Shown here piece after piece: positions 50,713 through 59,695 of a stretch of 64,000 bases of DNA. The position numbers and the translations under genes are program-made. Numbering within the stretch: the first letter of the stretch is position 1; the number at the start of each line of letters is the position of its first letter. Below the pieces are notes generated by a model. That model searched no databases and was not told the origin of the DNA. It saw only the letters and a list, made by a program, of their open reading frames with translations. Origin of the DNA: an uncultured Chryseobacterium sp. (GTDB lineage: Bacteria; Bacteroidota; Bacteroidia; Flavobacteriales; Weeksellaceae); the NCBI GenBank assembly GCA_913776245.1, contig CAJYLO010000005.1, positions 1 through 64,000 of the forward strand, read 5' to 3'.

Positions 50713-53700
50713 CTATTTATTATTTAAACTTTCTTTTCTGTTTCTGATTTTTGTATGGTAGAATACGTTTGGTTTTGTACCAATTTCTTCTAGCAATACA
50801 TATTTTCTGTTGCTGCTGAACAAGCTGCGAACTTCTGAGTTGATGTCATTCATATCTCCGAACTTCAGAGCACCGGTAGAACAAGCGTTGGCACAAGCCG
50901 TCTGGAACTCTCCATCCTGAACTTTTCTGCCGTCTTTCTTAGCTTCCAGGATAACATTCTGTGTCATTTGGATACACATAGAACATTTTTCCATCACCCC
51001 TCTTGTTCTTGTAACAACATCCGGATTCAATACCATTCTTCCAAGATCGTTATTCATATTGAAATCGAACTTATCATTAAGAGCGTAATTGAACCAGTTA
51101 AATCTTCTTACTTTATAAGGGCAGTTGTTCGCACAATATCTTGTACCGATACATCTGTTATAAGCCATTTGATTTTGGCCTTGTTTCCCGTGAGAGGTAG
51201 CAGCTACAGGACAAACGGTTTCACAAGGTGCGTGGTTACAGTGCTGGCACATTACCGGCTGGAAAATAACATCCGGATTCTCAGCAGCATTTTCCAATGC
51301 TCCTTTGATTCCAAGAAGTTCACTTCCGTATAACTCAGGAACAGCCATTCCTTCTTTCAGCCCTTCATACACTTCAACTTTCTGCTCAGTAGAATAGTAA
51401 CGGTCGATTCTCAACCAGTACATATCTCTGGACATTCTCACTTCATCTTTTCCTACAACAGGAACATTGTTCTCCGCCTGACAAGCAATAACACAAGCAC
51501 CACAACCTGTACATGAATTAAGATCTACAGATAGATTAAAATGCGGACCATCAGTATCATCAAAGGCATCCCAAAGGTCAATTTTACCAATCGGCAGCTC
51601 GCCACTAATAGTGTGCATTGCCAATGGTTTGTTCCATTCATCAACAGGTTTGTTAATAAAATCATCCAAAGAAACTTCTTTAGCAATCTCATAACGGCCC
51701 ATCAAAGTATTCTGAAGCTGCATTCCTGCAAACTCGTGTCCATCGCCTGATTTTTCGATCTTTACGTTGCTCAGGACTGTGTTGTAGCCATCAAATAAAG
51801 GATAAGCATTCACACCTGTTTCAGCAACTTTACCGGAATCTTTCTTACCATAACCAAGAGCTAATCCAAGAGAGCCATCTGCCTGACCTGGCTGGATAAA
51901 TACCGGAACATCTTTTAAAGTAACACCATTAACTGTGACATTAACTGTATCTCCATCCAACTGCATTCTTGCATTAAGACTGTTTTCCAATCCTAAGCTT
52001 TCAGCATCTTTTGGCGAAATCGTAAGATAATTATCCCAGGATAATCTTGAGATCGGATCCGGAAGTTCCATTAACCAAGGGTTGTTGGACTGCGTTCCGT
52101 CTCCAATAGAAGGTTTTGTATAAAGCTGAAGCTCTAATTGCGCCGGCTTGAATGCTGACAACTCGGCAACAGCCTGAGCAGCGTTTCCACCAGAATAAGC
52201 TAACCCTGTTGAAAGTCCGCCAGCTGCAAACCCGTTATACAGATTCTTGTTGAATGATAATCCCCCGTTAAGCGTTAAAGCATTAGCTTTCAGATAATTG
52301 TAATAATTGTTAGCCGGGTTATCTTTTCCATTGATCCATACCAAAAGTGATTCTTCTATCTGTCTGGATTTGTAAATCTTTTGGATTGTAGGCTGCATTA
52401 AAGAATACGCACCTGTTTCCGGTGTAATATCACCCCAGGATTCTAACCAGTGTGTGAAAGGAATAACCGCCTTAGAAGCTTTATATAGTTCGTTTTTCTT
52501 ATCTGTGATTGCAACAGAATAAGGTACTTTTTCAATGGCTGATTTTAAAGACTGACCTTTTGCGTGAGAATAGATCGGGTTGATATTATTGGTAATCAAA
52601 ACGCCAACCTGTCCGCCATTCAGCCAAGACAAAAACTCATTGAATCTTGCGTTGTCATATTCTTTGAGGAAATTAGCCTTACCAGTGAAAGCTTTAGAAC
52701 CTAATTTCTGATTAATCAAATGAGCTAAAACATAAGCCGCTTTGGATCCATCTGCAAAAACAACAGCATTGCTACCTTTTGCTTGTAGTTCTTTTACGAT
52801 TTCTGATGCTAACTTATCAGATGTTCCACCATTCAGTCCGTTATAAACTTCAACCAAAGTTTTGAAAACAGCACTTGGTTTCAGTCTGTATCTTGAATCT
52901 GAGTTTGCACCCGTCAAGCTCATATTGGACTCGACCTGGATATGTCTCAGCATATTTTCTCCCGGCTTTCTTGCTGCAGCATAAGATACTTCTAAGCTGG
53001 AGGCGTTATAATCTCCAAGGAAATCTGCGTTAAATGATACAACCAACTGAGAATTGCTCAGGTCATAAACCGGTAATGCTCTTTGTCCGAAAACTTCCTG
53101 AGCAGCATCCAAAGCAGCGGCGTAAGGAAACGCATCATAAGTTACTAATTCAGCTGAAGGATATTTTGCCTTGAAATCGCCAAATAATTTTTTGAAAGTA
53201 GGACTTGGAAAAGAGTGTGATAACACAACTATCTTTTTTCCTCCGTTCTGAGATTCTGCAAGACCTTTCAGAATAAAATCATCAAGTTTATTGAAATCTT
53301 CCTGTTCCTCCCCATTCAAAGCAGGTTTCTTAACCTTATCATTATCATAAAGGGAAAGAACACTTGCCTGAGCTCTTGCATTGGTTTTACCAAGATTTCC
53401 GGCTCCCGGATTAGCATCGATTCTGATAGGGCGCCCTTCTCTTGTTTTTACCAAAACACTGGCAAAGTCGAAACCATCAAAATAGGAAGATGCATAAAAA
53501 TTAGGAATTCCCGGAATGATGTCGTGGGGTTTTACCACATAAGGAATCGTTTTGATAACCGGAGCTTCACAAGCCGCAAGCGTTACCGCAGCTGTAGAGA
53601 AGCCTAACAGTTTCAGGAAATCTCTTCTGGATGTTCCGTTATTGTTATCAGACTCTCCCAAGAATTCATCTACCGGAATTTCGTTCTGAAACTCTTTCTG

Positions 53701-53772
53701 AGCCAACTTTCCGTTCAAAGTCGGATCTTTTAGTTCGTGAATACTTCTGAATTGTATTTTATTTGAAGCCAT
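50713..53772 (-). CDS. actB: Alternative complex III subunit ActB (iron-sulfur, molybdopterin-like)
   Basis: 1019 residues. A twin-arginine-type signal starts at about 48 (SRRDFLKLLGFSTAA). The N-terminal two-thirds is a molybdopterin-oxidoreductase fold that in ACIII carries no molybdenum. The C-terminal part has Fe-S ferredoxin motifs: CTGCGACVIACQAENN, CQHCNHAPCETVCP, CIGTRYCANNCPYKVRR and CSMCIQM. It relays electrons within the complex on the periplasmic side. It sits between actA and actC, 21 and 7 bases apart. Confidence 0.95.
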   Translation of the reverse strand: MASNKIQFRSIHELKDPTLNGKLAQKEFQNEIPVDEFLGESDNNNGTSRRDFLKLLGFSTAAVTLAACEAPVIKTIPYVVKPHDIIPGIPNFYASSYFDGFDFASVLVKTREGRPIRIDANPGAGNLGKTNARAQASVLSLYDNDKVKKPALNGEEQEDFNKLDDFILKGLAESQNGGKKIVVLSHSFPSPTFKKLFGDFKAKYPSAELVTYDAFPYAAALDAAQEVFGQRALPVYDLSNSQLVVSFNADFLGDYNASSLEVSYAAARKPGENMLRHIQVESNMSLTGANSDSRYRLKPSAVFKTLVEVYNGLNGGTSDKLASEIVKELQAKGSNAVVFADGSKAAYVLAHLINQKLGSKAFTGKANFLKEYDNARFNEFLSWLNGGQVGVLITNNINPIYSHAKGQSLKSAIEKVPYSVAITDKKNELYKASKAVIPFTHWLESWGDITPETGAYSLMQPTIQKIYKSRQIEESLLVWINGKDNPANNYYNYLKANALTLNGGLSFNKNLYNGFAAGGLSTGLAYSGGNAAQAVAELSAFKPAQLELQLYTKPSIGDGTQSNNPWLMELPDPISRLSWDNYLTISPKDAESLGLENSLNARMQLDGDTVNVTVNGVTLKDVPVFIQPGQADGSLGLALGYGKKDSGKVAETGVNAYPLFDGYNTVLSNVKIEKSGDGHEFAGMQLQNTLMGRYEIAKEVSLDDFINKPVDEWNKPLAMHTISGELPIGKIDLWDAFDDTDGPHFNLSVDLNSCTGCGACVIACQAENNVPVVGKDEVRMSRDMYWLRIDRYYSTEQKVEVYEGLKEGMAVPELYGSELLGIKGALENAAENPDVIFQPVMCQHCNHAPCETVCPVAATSHGKQGQNQMAYNRCIGTRYCANNCPYKVRRFNWFNYALNDKFDFNMNNDLGRMVLNPDVVTRTRGVMEKCSMCIQMTQNVILEAKKDGRKVQDGEFQTACANACSTGALKFGDMNDINSEVRSLFSSNRKYVLLEEIGTKPNVFYHTKIRNRKESLNNK

Positions 53773-53793
53773 TTATACTTCTAATTTTTGTTA

Positions 53794-55164
53794 TTAATAA
53801 TGACATTTACCACACTCAAGACCTCCAATTGCATCCACAGTAACCTTGCTTCCCTCACCATATTGTTTTTTCAACTTATCATGCAGATTTTTGAAGTATT
53901 CTTTATTGTAACCATTGTTCATATCTACTTCTGTAGTTCTGTGACATTCGATACACCATCCCATAGTGAAATTGTTTGCCATCTGGACTACGTTCATTGT
54001 ATCAATTTTACCGTGACAAGCTTTACAAACCACATCAATTTTGTTAGCAGGATCTTTCTGCTTGGCATTGAATGAATTGATAATAGCCTGCTCCCCTGCA
54101 ACAACGTGCTGTGCGTGATTGAAGTAAACAAAATCCGGCATATTGTGTATTCTTGTCCATTCAATTGGTGTGGTTTTACCCGTGTAAGCCATTTTAGCCT
54201 CATCCCAACCTGCCGCTGCATAGATTTTTTTGATCTCACCTGTGTAGAATTCTCTGTCTTTTCCTGGCTCAAGGTATTTTCCTTTGTATTCTGAAATAGC
54301 TCTGTGACAGTTCATACAAACATTAACAGAAGGAATTTCGGAAACCTTACCATATTTTGCACTGGAGTGACAAAGCTGACAGTCGATTTTATTTTCACCA
54401 GCGTGAATTTTGTGAGAGAAATATATCGGTTGTTCCGGAGCGTAGCCTTTATAGACACCAATCCACATCAGCCAGTTCCAGACACCGTAAGCTGCAAATA
54501 ATGCCAATAAAGCCACGATACCTTTACCCACGTAACTGTATTTTTCATACAAAGTGGAGAATGACGCAATTCTTGTAGAGTTAAGCTCGGAAAGTTCCGG
54601 AGACTGTTGAATCTTCACCAACTGTCGGATTTTCAGAAGAAGCCATAATAACAATCCTGCGATAGCTATTAATGCTGCAACCATAATCTTAGAATTCAGC
54701 TGCTGCGCTTTCTGAGCTTCAACCGTTGCAAGATCATTAGTTGCCGCTGCACCATCTGCTTTATCAGCAGCAGGCTCTTCAGCCGGAGGATTGGTAGTGT
54801 AAGCTAAGATGTCATCAATATCCTGATCGGAAAGACTAGGAAATTGCAGCATCTCAGTTTTATTGAACTTTTCAAAAACCTCATTGGCATATTTATCACC
54901 GGATGCTCTTAAAGCTTTATTATCTTTAATCCATTTGTGAAGCCAATCTGTGTCAAGATTCTGTTCTTTCTTTAATCTGTCCACTACGCCACCAAGTGCC
55001 GGTCCAATAACTTGTTTATCCAGTGCGTGACAAGCCGTACAGTTTGTCTTGAACAAATCCTGTCCTTTTTTTGGATCGCCTTGTGCATAAACAGAAGCGC
55101 CGGTTGACAACAATAAACTAATTGCTATCAGACCCTTTTTGTAATGCTTTCTCCAACTAATCAT
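53794..55164 (-). CDS. actA: Alternative complex III subunit ActA, six CxxCH sites
   Basis: 456 residues. A signal peptide, then a class-I-like monohaem domain (CTACH, about 42-46), a membrane helix (about 157-178), a second helix (about 212-235), and a multihaem domain with CQLCH, CMNCH, CKACH, CIECH and CGKCH. Six haem c sites in all, i.e. the pentahaem ActA plus a fused monohaem domain. It heads the operon. Confidence 0.93.
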   Translation of the reverse strand: MISWRKHYKKGLIAISLLLSTGASVYAQGDPKKGQDLFKTNCTACHALDKQVIGPALGGVVDRLKKEQNLDTDWLHKWIKDNKALRASGDKYANEVFEKFNKTEMLQFPSLSDQDIDDILAYTTNPPAEEPAADKADGAAATNDLATVEAQKAQQLNSKIMVAALIAIAGLLLWLLLKIRQLVKIQQSPELSELNSTRIASFSTLYEKYSYVGKGIVALLALFAAYGVWNWLMWIGVYKGYAPEQPIYFSHKIHAGENKIDCQLCHSSAKYGKVSEIPSVNVCMNCHRAISEYKGKYLEPGKDREFYTGEIKKIYAAAGWDEAKMAYTGKTTPIEWTRIHNMPDFVYFNHAQHVVAGEQAIINSFNAKQKDPANKIDVVCKACHGKIDTMNVVQMANNFTMGWCIECHRTTEVDMNNGYNKEYFKNLHDKLKKQYGEGSKVTVDAIGGLECGKCHY

Positions 55165-55214
55165 TTATATAATCTTGGGTTAGTAAATTTGTATTGAGTT
55201 TACATTCAATTCCG

Positions 55215-55222
55215 CAAAAATA
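55215..55222 (-). promoter_or_regulatory. -7 box of the act operon
   Basis: TATTTTTG on the minus strand matches TAnnTTTG, about 50 bases before the actA start; no clear -33 element. Likely transcription start near 55208. Confidence 0.4.
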
Positions 55223-55351
55223 GCACTTTAACAAAAATTAAGAAGACCTATTGGTATGGATTTTCTCATTTCTTTTTAATTTGTAACTATTCTAAATAAC
55301 AGGATTTGTGTTTCGTTCAATTTATTTTAAATTTGCTGAAAATTATTTTAA

Positions 55352-55861
55352 ATGAACAATCTTCTTAAGCTATTCATACTGTCATCCTTATTGTGTTTTT
55401 ACCAAATTGATGCTCAATACGTTGTAAAGAAAGATACGCTTTCCGGAACAGAACTTTCCATATCATTGGATGAAAGAATCAATACCGCACTCGAAAAGAT
55501 TGAGGGCAACTGCAACAGGGTTTCTGATGCCCCGGCTAAGACCCCAACAAAGATTTTAGTGCCAAGCAGAGAGCTTACCAACGCTGAAGTGTGCAGAAAA
55601 AACCCTAAAATTATGGGATTCAAAATCCAGGTTGTAACTGTAAAAAGCAATGAAGAAGCGAGAAAGATTGCGACTGAATTCAGAAATAATTTCCGAAGCC
55701 TGAAAGTGGAAACTGACGCTTCTCTGAGGCCCAATTATAAAATCCTTGCCGGAAGCTACTTTTCAAAACAGAGTGCAGCGGATGATCTCAGAAATGTAAA
55801 GCGTGTCTATCCAAGTGCTGTGGTTGTTCCTTACGCCGTTTTTTGTGTAGAAGCTAAGTAG
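55352..55861 (+). CDS. SPOR-domain protein, secreted
   Basis: 169 residues. Signal peptide (about 1-21, ...YQIDAQ), then a variable middle and a SPOR domain (about 90-167, FKIQVVTVKSNEEARKIATEF...RPNYKILAGSYFSKQSAADDLRNVKRVYPSAVVV). SPOR domains bind denuded peptidoglycan glycans, often at the septum. Periplasmic. A terminator follows, shared with the convergent membrane protein gene. Confidence 0.87.
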   Translation: MNNLLKLFILSSLLCFYQIDAQYVVKKDTLSGTELSISLDERINTALEKIEGNCNRVSDAPAKTPTKILVPSRELTNAEVCRKNPKIMGFKIQVVTVKSNEEARKIATEFRNNFRSLKVETDASLRPNYKILAGSYFSKQSAADDLRNVKRVYPSAVVVPYAVFCVEAK

Positions 55862-55923
55862 ATGAAAGTAAATAGATAAATGAATTAAAATCTGTTCCTT
55901 CAGTCTAACTCAATATTACAAAT

Positions 55924-55952
55924 AAAAAATTCCGCACTGTTGCGGAATTTTT
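55924..55952. terminator. Bidirectional terminator after the SPOR gene
   Basis: ATTCCGCA (55929-55936) and TGCGGAAT (55941-55948) with a CTGT loop, A-run and T-run on opposite sides. Confidence 0.8.
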
Positions 55953-57265
55953 TATTTGTAATAAGTTTCTAAAAACTGGTAAAACTCGCCAAGCCTGTAA
56001 AAATTATTGAATCCCAGATAAACCGTCATTATCAGAAGTAAGCCGTACAACACGTTCAGAGAAATGGTTTTTTCCCGGCAACTGAAAAACAACCAGCCAA
56101 GCAAAAGCGGATAAACAAACACGAAATGCCCGCCATAAATATAGGAAGTATGCAGCCCGAATTTCAGGAAGCAATGAATCAAAATATCGACTGAAAAAGA
56201 AATCACAAGAATCCAGATAAGTTTGTTCCTGTAATTTTTAAAAATGCTCCATATTATCAGTAATAAAAGCAGGGCAATAAAAACATAAGGAACAACAGAT
56301 GTATAAACATCCATAAAAAGGGCCTTGTAATAAAATGTTTTATCCTTCGTATGATAATCCCGGATTTCGTAGTTAGAAAATAAAACATTACCACCAAAAA
56401 ACCATGAACTGATCATATCCCAAAGCGGCGTGATTTTCGGCTTTGAAAATTTATCATATTGTTCTTCTGTTTTGTTTAGGAAATTCTGGAAATTAAAATC
56501 CAATCTCAGTAAAAACAGGAATGCAAAAACACCTACGGAGACAGCAATTTTTGAAACGGCCATTCCAATTTTCCTCCAATTCCAGAAGATCTTTTTCTCA
56601 AACAGAAACGGGATATAAACCTTAACGATATTGGTAATGGTTAAGCCTCCAATGAAAACAGAACCGAGAATAGTTGCAGCAAACGAAACCGGCTTTTCTT
56701 CCTGAATTTTTGCCGCCGAATAATAATTGAAAACTGAAAGGAACAACAACGTATAAGTGTAGGTTTCCGGCGTGAAACTTAGTAAAATATTGGTCACAAA
56801 CAATCCGTAAAATGCTAAAATCAATAGACTGATTTTTATTGGAAGCCGGATGATATTATTCAGATATTTGAAGATCTGAACATTAGCCAATGCAATCACA
56901 ACTGTAGAAAAAAGTGCTAATACTAATCTGAACACCGAATTGTAATGATCTCCTGAAATCCATAAAGCAAAATCCCGGATGCTGCTGAAAAAATAATTCG
57001 ACAACGGGTGTCTCTCGAAACCGCCGCCAGTCTGAACAATTGCCCTGTTATCAAAACTGAAATAACCATCCCAAGGTATTCTGTCATCATAAACAATTCT
57101 GTAATTCTCTGCGATGAACCAGGCATTAGCACCATAAACAATAACAAAAAAGAAGAAGATCAAAAATTCTGTTTTGTTTGATGGGAAAACAGCTTTCAGA
57201 ATGGAAACGAATTTATTAATGAGTTTTTTCAATCCGGATATTTTTGCAAAAATAAACAAAACCAT
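55952..57265 (-). CDS. Multi-pass membrane protein, DUF6080-like
   Basis: 437 residues, about ten membrane helices. Recurring features (RIPWDGYFSFDNRAIVQTGGGFERHP in the first periplasmic loop, then many helices) recall GT-C type mannosyltransferase-like membrane proteins of Bacteroidetes, and I place it near DUF6080 without certainty. Function unknown. Single gene. Confidence 0.7.
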   Translation of the reverse strand: MVLFIFAKISGLKKLINKFVSILKAVFPSNKTEFLIFFFFVIVYGANAWFIAENYRIVYDDRIPWDGYFSFDNRAIVQTGGGFERHPLSNYFFSSIRDFALWISGDHYNSVFRLVLALFSTVVIALANVQIFKYLNNIIRLPIKISLLILAFYGLFVTNILLSFTPETYTYTLLFLSVFNYYSAAKIQEEKPVSFAATILGSVFIGGLTITNIVKVYIPFLFEKKIFWNWRKIGMAVSKIAVSVGVFAFLFLLRLDFNFQNFLNKTEEQYDKFSKPKITPLWDMISSWFFGGNVLFSNYEIRDYHTKDKTFYYKALFMDVYTSVVPYVFIALLLLLIIWSIFKNYRNKLIWILVISFSVDILIHCFLKFGLHTSYIYGGHFVFVYPLLLGWLFFSCREKTISLNVLYGLLLIMTVYLGFNNFYRLGEFYQFLETYYK

Positions 57266-57430
57266 TTCAGAGTTTGAGATTTTAAAATGCTTTTACAATA
57301 TTTTATTTAGAAAAAGTATTGCAATTATTTCATTGTCTTAACCTTAATCATTTAAACAAATGGATAATTCTTCTTAAGAAATGACAGTTTTATTAAAATG
57401 AAAATTATTAACTTTAATTTGAATTAAATA

Positions 57431-57463
57431 AGACCTCACAGGTTTTAAAAACCTGTGAGGTCT
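57431..57463. repeat. REP-like palindrome upstream of the RAYT gene
   Basis: Left arm AGACCTCACAGGTTTT, one central A, right arm its exact reverse complement: 16-bp perfect stem over 33 bases. Identical to 58061-58093. It ends 22 bases before the RAYT ATG. Confidence 0.9.
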
Positions 57464-57485
57464 GTTCTAATAAAAAACAACACAA

Positions 57486-58052
57486 ATGGAAAATCAGGAC
57501 TTTCTAGAAAAAGGATATTTTTACCATATCTATAACAGAGGAAATAATAGAGAAGATTTATTTTTAGAAAATGATAATTACTTCTATTTTCTAAATCTCG
57601 TTAATAAATATTTACTTCCTATAGCAGAAATCTACAGTTATTGCCTTTTGAAAAATCATTTTCATATTTTGTTGAAAGTAAGAGATGACTCGGATGTACC
57701 AGAGGAAAAATTGCATTTACCTTTTTCAAACTTATTCAATGCCTATGCAAAGTCAATAAATAAAAAGTATAACAGAGACGGAAGCCTTTTTAAAGAAAGG
57801 TACAAGAGAAAAAGAATTACTGATGAACAGTATCTTTTAAACACAATTGTCTATATTCATCTCAATCCAATAAAACACGGATTTTCCGAAATCTTTGATG
57901 ACTATCCCTATTCTTCATTCAGTTCTGTTATTTCTGATAAACAAACCAAGCTTAAAAGGGAAGAAGTTTTAGAACTATTTAATGGAAAACAGAATTTCAT
58001 AAAAACGCATTTTTTGAAAAAAAATCAGGACTTAAGTATTGATTTGGATTAA
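57486..58052 (+). CDS. REP-associated tyrosine transposase (RAYT, Y1/TnpA-REP)
   Basis: 188 residues. KNHFHILLKV holds the HUH metal pair (H58, H60) and YIHLNPIKHG the likely catalytic tyrosine (Y123). FYHIYNRGNNREDLF and GSLFKERYKRKRI are typical RAYT segments. RAYTs are single-strand-DNA transposases/endonucleases that recognise REP palindromes. Identical 33-base palindromes lie 22 bases before and 8 bases after the gene, so this is a RAYT with its own REP pair. All catalytic residues are present, so it is probably active. Confidence 0.93.
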   Translation: MENQDFLEKGYFYHIYNRGNNREDLFLENDNYFYFLNLVNKYLLPIAEIYSYCLLKNHFHILLKVRDDSDVPEEKLHLPFSNLFNAYAKSINKKYNRDGSLFKERYKRKRITDEQYLLNTIVYIHLNPIKHGFSEIFDDYPYSSFSSVISDKQTKLKREEVLELFNGKQNFIKTHFLKKNQDLSIDLD

Positions 58053-58060
58053 TTTAAAAT

Positions 58061-58093
58061 CAGACCTCACAGGTTTTAAAAACCTGTGAGGTC
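58061..58093. repeat. REP-like palindrome downstream of the RAYT gene
   Basis: Exact copy of the 33-base palindrome at 57431-57463, eight bases after the RAYT stop. It can also fold as a terminator for RAYT or for selO. Confidence 0.9.
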
Positions 58094-58122
58094 TTGATAA
58101 CTGACTTTTTATTGCAACCTAA

Positions 58123-59658
58123 TCACGAACTGCAAGACAACTGACTGCAACCAGTCTGATCATCATATTTGGAAGGTCTTTTTTTATTGAATTCCGGAAA
58201 GCGGTTTTCATAAGGATTCTGCAAAGCTTCTTTTAGCTTGAAAAATAGTTTATAATCGCCATTTTCAGCGTCCTGAATAGCTTCGAACAAAAGATAATTT
58301 CTAAGGGTGAATTTCGGATTGGTCTTTGACATTAATTCTAAAGATCCCTGTTCTGAGATTTTATTCTTCAATTTTCTTTCGTGATATTTTTCTATGAAAT
58401 TTGAAAGTCTTTTCAGTTCACTTTCGGTCAGATCTCTATAAAAAGACCCGGAAAAATCTTCGATCTTAATCTCAGAAGAAGTCTTTTCAAGACTTTGAAA
58501 AAATAGAGTATAATCCAGATTCAGATCCTGCATAACCTGCTGCCAATCGGTGAAAAAGCGTTCATCTTCCGGCAAAACCTCATCAAATCCAAACTTATCG
58601 GCTAACATTTTATCATGATCAACCCAGAATTTTCCGCCGTAATTCTCAAGGATTTCTTCTAAAGCATCGGCATCATTAATCAGAGGAAAAATGGCGTTGG
58701 CTAAAGTCGCCAGATTCCAGTGAGAAATCTGACCCTGTTTCCCAAAAGCATAACGTTTTCCTGGCAGATCCGTTGTATTGGGTGTAAATTCCAGATCATA
58801 ACCATCCATCATAGAATAGGGACCGTAATCAATAGTCAAGCCAAGAATTGACATATTATCCGTATTCATGACACCGTGAACAAAACCCACTCGATACCAG
58901 TCAATGATCATTTTTAACGTTCTGTCACAAACCGCCTGGAACCATTCGGTATATTTATTATCATTATTTTCAGCTTTGATTTCGGGATAAAAATTTTCTA
59001 TTGTATAATCTGCTAATTGTTTCAGCAGATCAGTCTGATTTCTTGCCGACAATAATTCAAAATGCCCGAATCTCAGAAATGATTCAGCCGCCCTTACCAC
59101 AACAGCACCTTGCTCCTTCTGCGGATTGCCAGAGTATTGAATGTCTCTGATGACATCTTCACCGGTTTTTGAAATGCTCAAAGCTCTTGTGGTAGGAATT
59201 CCGAGATGAAACATCGCTTCGCTCATCAGATACTCCCGGATTGAAGAACGGAGAACTGCCCTTCCATCGGCATGTCGGGAATATGGTGTTGCGCCAGCGC
59301 CCTTCCATTGTATTTCGGTTTGTTTTCCGGAACTGAGAATTTCCCCCGCATATATTGCTCTTCCATCACCTAACTGACCTGCCCAGTTCCCGAACTGATG
59401 CCCGGCATAAGCCGTTGCATAAGTTCTGATATTCTCCGGCAGATTCTGCGCCGCAAGAAAATCCTGATCATTATTTAATTTTCCGAGACCAATCTCTAAA
59501 GACAATGTTTCATTAAAATCTATCAGCTCCGTATTTTCAAATTCCGCAGGTTCTACAGAACAGAAAAGAACTTCCGGCGTTTGCCTCTGCATCATGTTTC
59601 CGGAAAAATCGCCGGGAAATTTCTGAGTAAAATTTTGGGTAATAGTCTTCAGATTCAT
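58123..59658 (-). CDS. selO: Protein adenylyltransferase SelO (YdiU)
   Basis: 511 residues from the ATG at 59658; the ORF start at 59664 is a TTG inside the upstream hairpin. Pseudokinase fold that AMPylates proteins (Ser/Thr/Tyr) in redox stress. GDGRAIYAGEI (about 92-102), GAGATPYSRHADGRAVLRSS and HGVMNTDNMSILG are family segments. The end ...SCSS has cysteine at the third-last position, where eukaryotic SelO has selenocysteine. Separated from pbp1A by a terminator-like hairpin. Confidence 0.94.
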   Translation of the reverse strand: MNLKTITQNFTQKFPGDFSGNMMQRQTPEVLFCSVEPAEFENTELIDFNETLSLEIGLGKLNNDQDFLAAQNLPENIRTYATAYAGHQFGNWAGQLGDGRAIYAGEILSSGKQTEIQWKGAGATPYSRHADGRAVLRSSIREYLMSEAMFHLGIPTTRALSISKTGEDVIRDIQYSGNPQKEQGAVVVRAAESFLRFGHFELLSARNQTDLLKQLADYTIENFYPEIKAENNDNKYTEWFQAVCDRTLKMIIDWYRVGFVHGVMNTDNMSILGLTIDYGPYSMMDGYDLEFTPNTTDLPGKRYAFGKQGQISHWNLATLANAIFPLINDADALEEILENYGGKFWVDHDKMLADKFGFDEVLPEDERFFTDWQQVMQDLNLDYTLFFQSLEKTSSEIKIEDFSGSFYRDLTESELKRLSNFIEKYHERKLKNKISEQGSLELMSKTNPKFTLRNYLLFEAIQDAENGDYKLFFKLKEALQNPYENRFPEFNKKRPSKYDDQTGCSQLSCSS

Positions 59659-59662
59659 AATC

Positions 59663-59690
59663 AAAAATCCCGTCTTTTAATGAGACGGGA
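59663..59690 (-). terminator. Hairpin between pbp1A and selO
   Basis: TCCCGTCT (59668-59675) pairs with AGACGGGA (59683-59690); on the minus strand the hairpin is followed by five Ts. A terminator for pbp1A, partly in the selO leader. Confidence 0.7.
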
Positions 59691-59695
59691 ATTAT

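Noticed and set aside
57431-58093. Possible CRISPR-like repeats around the RAYT gene
   Set aside because: Only two copies with a gene between them, each a perfect palindrome; no spacers. REP elements explain them.
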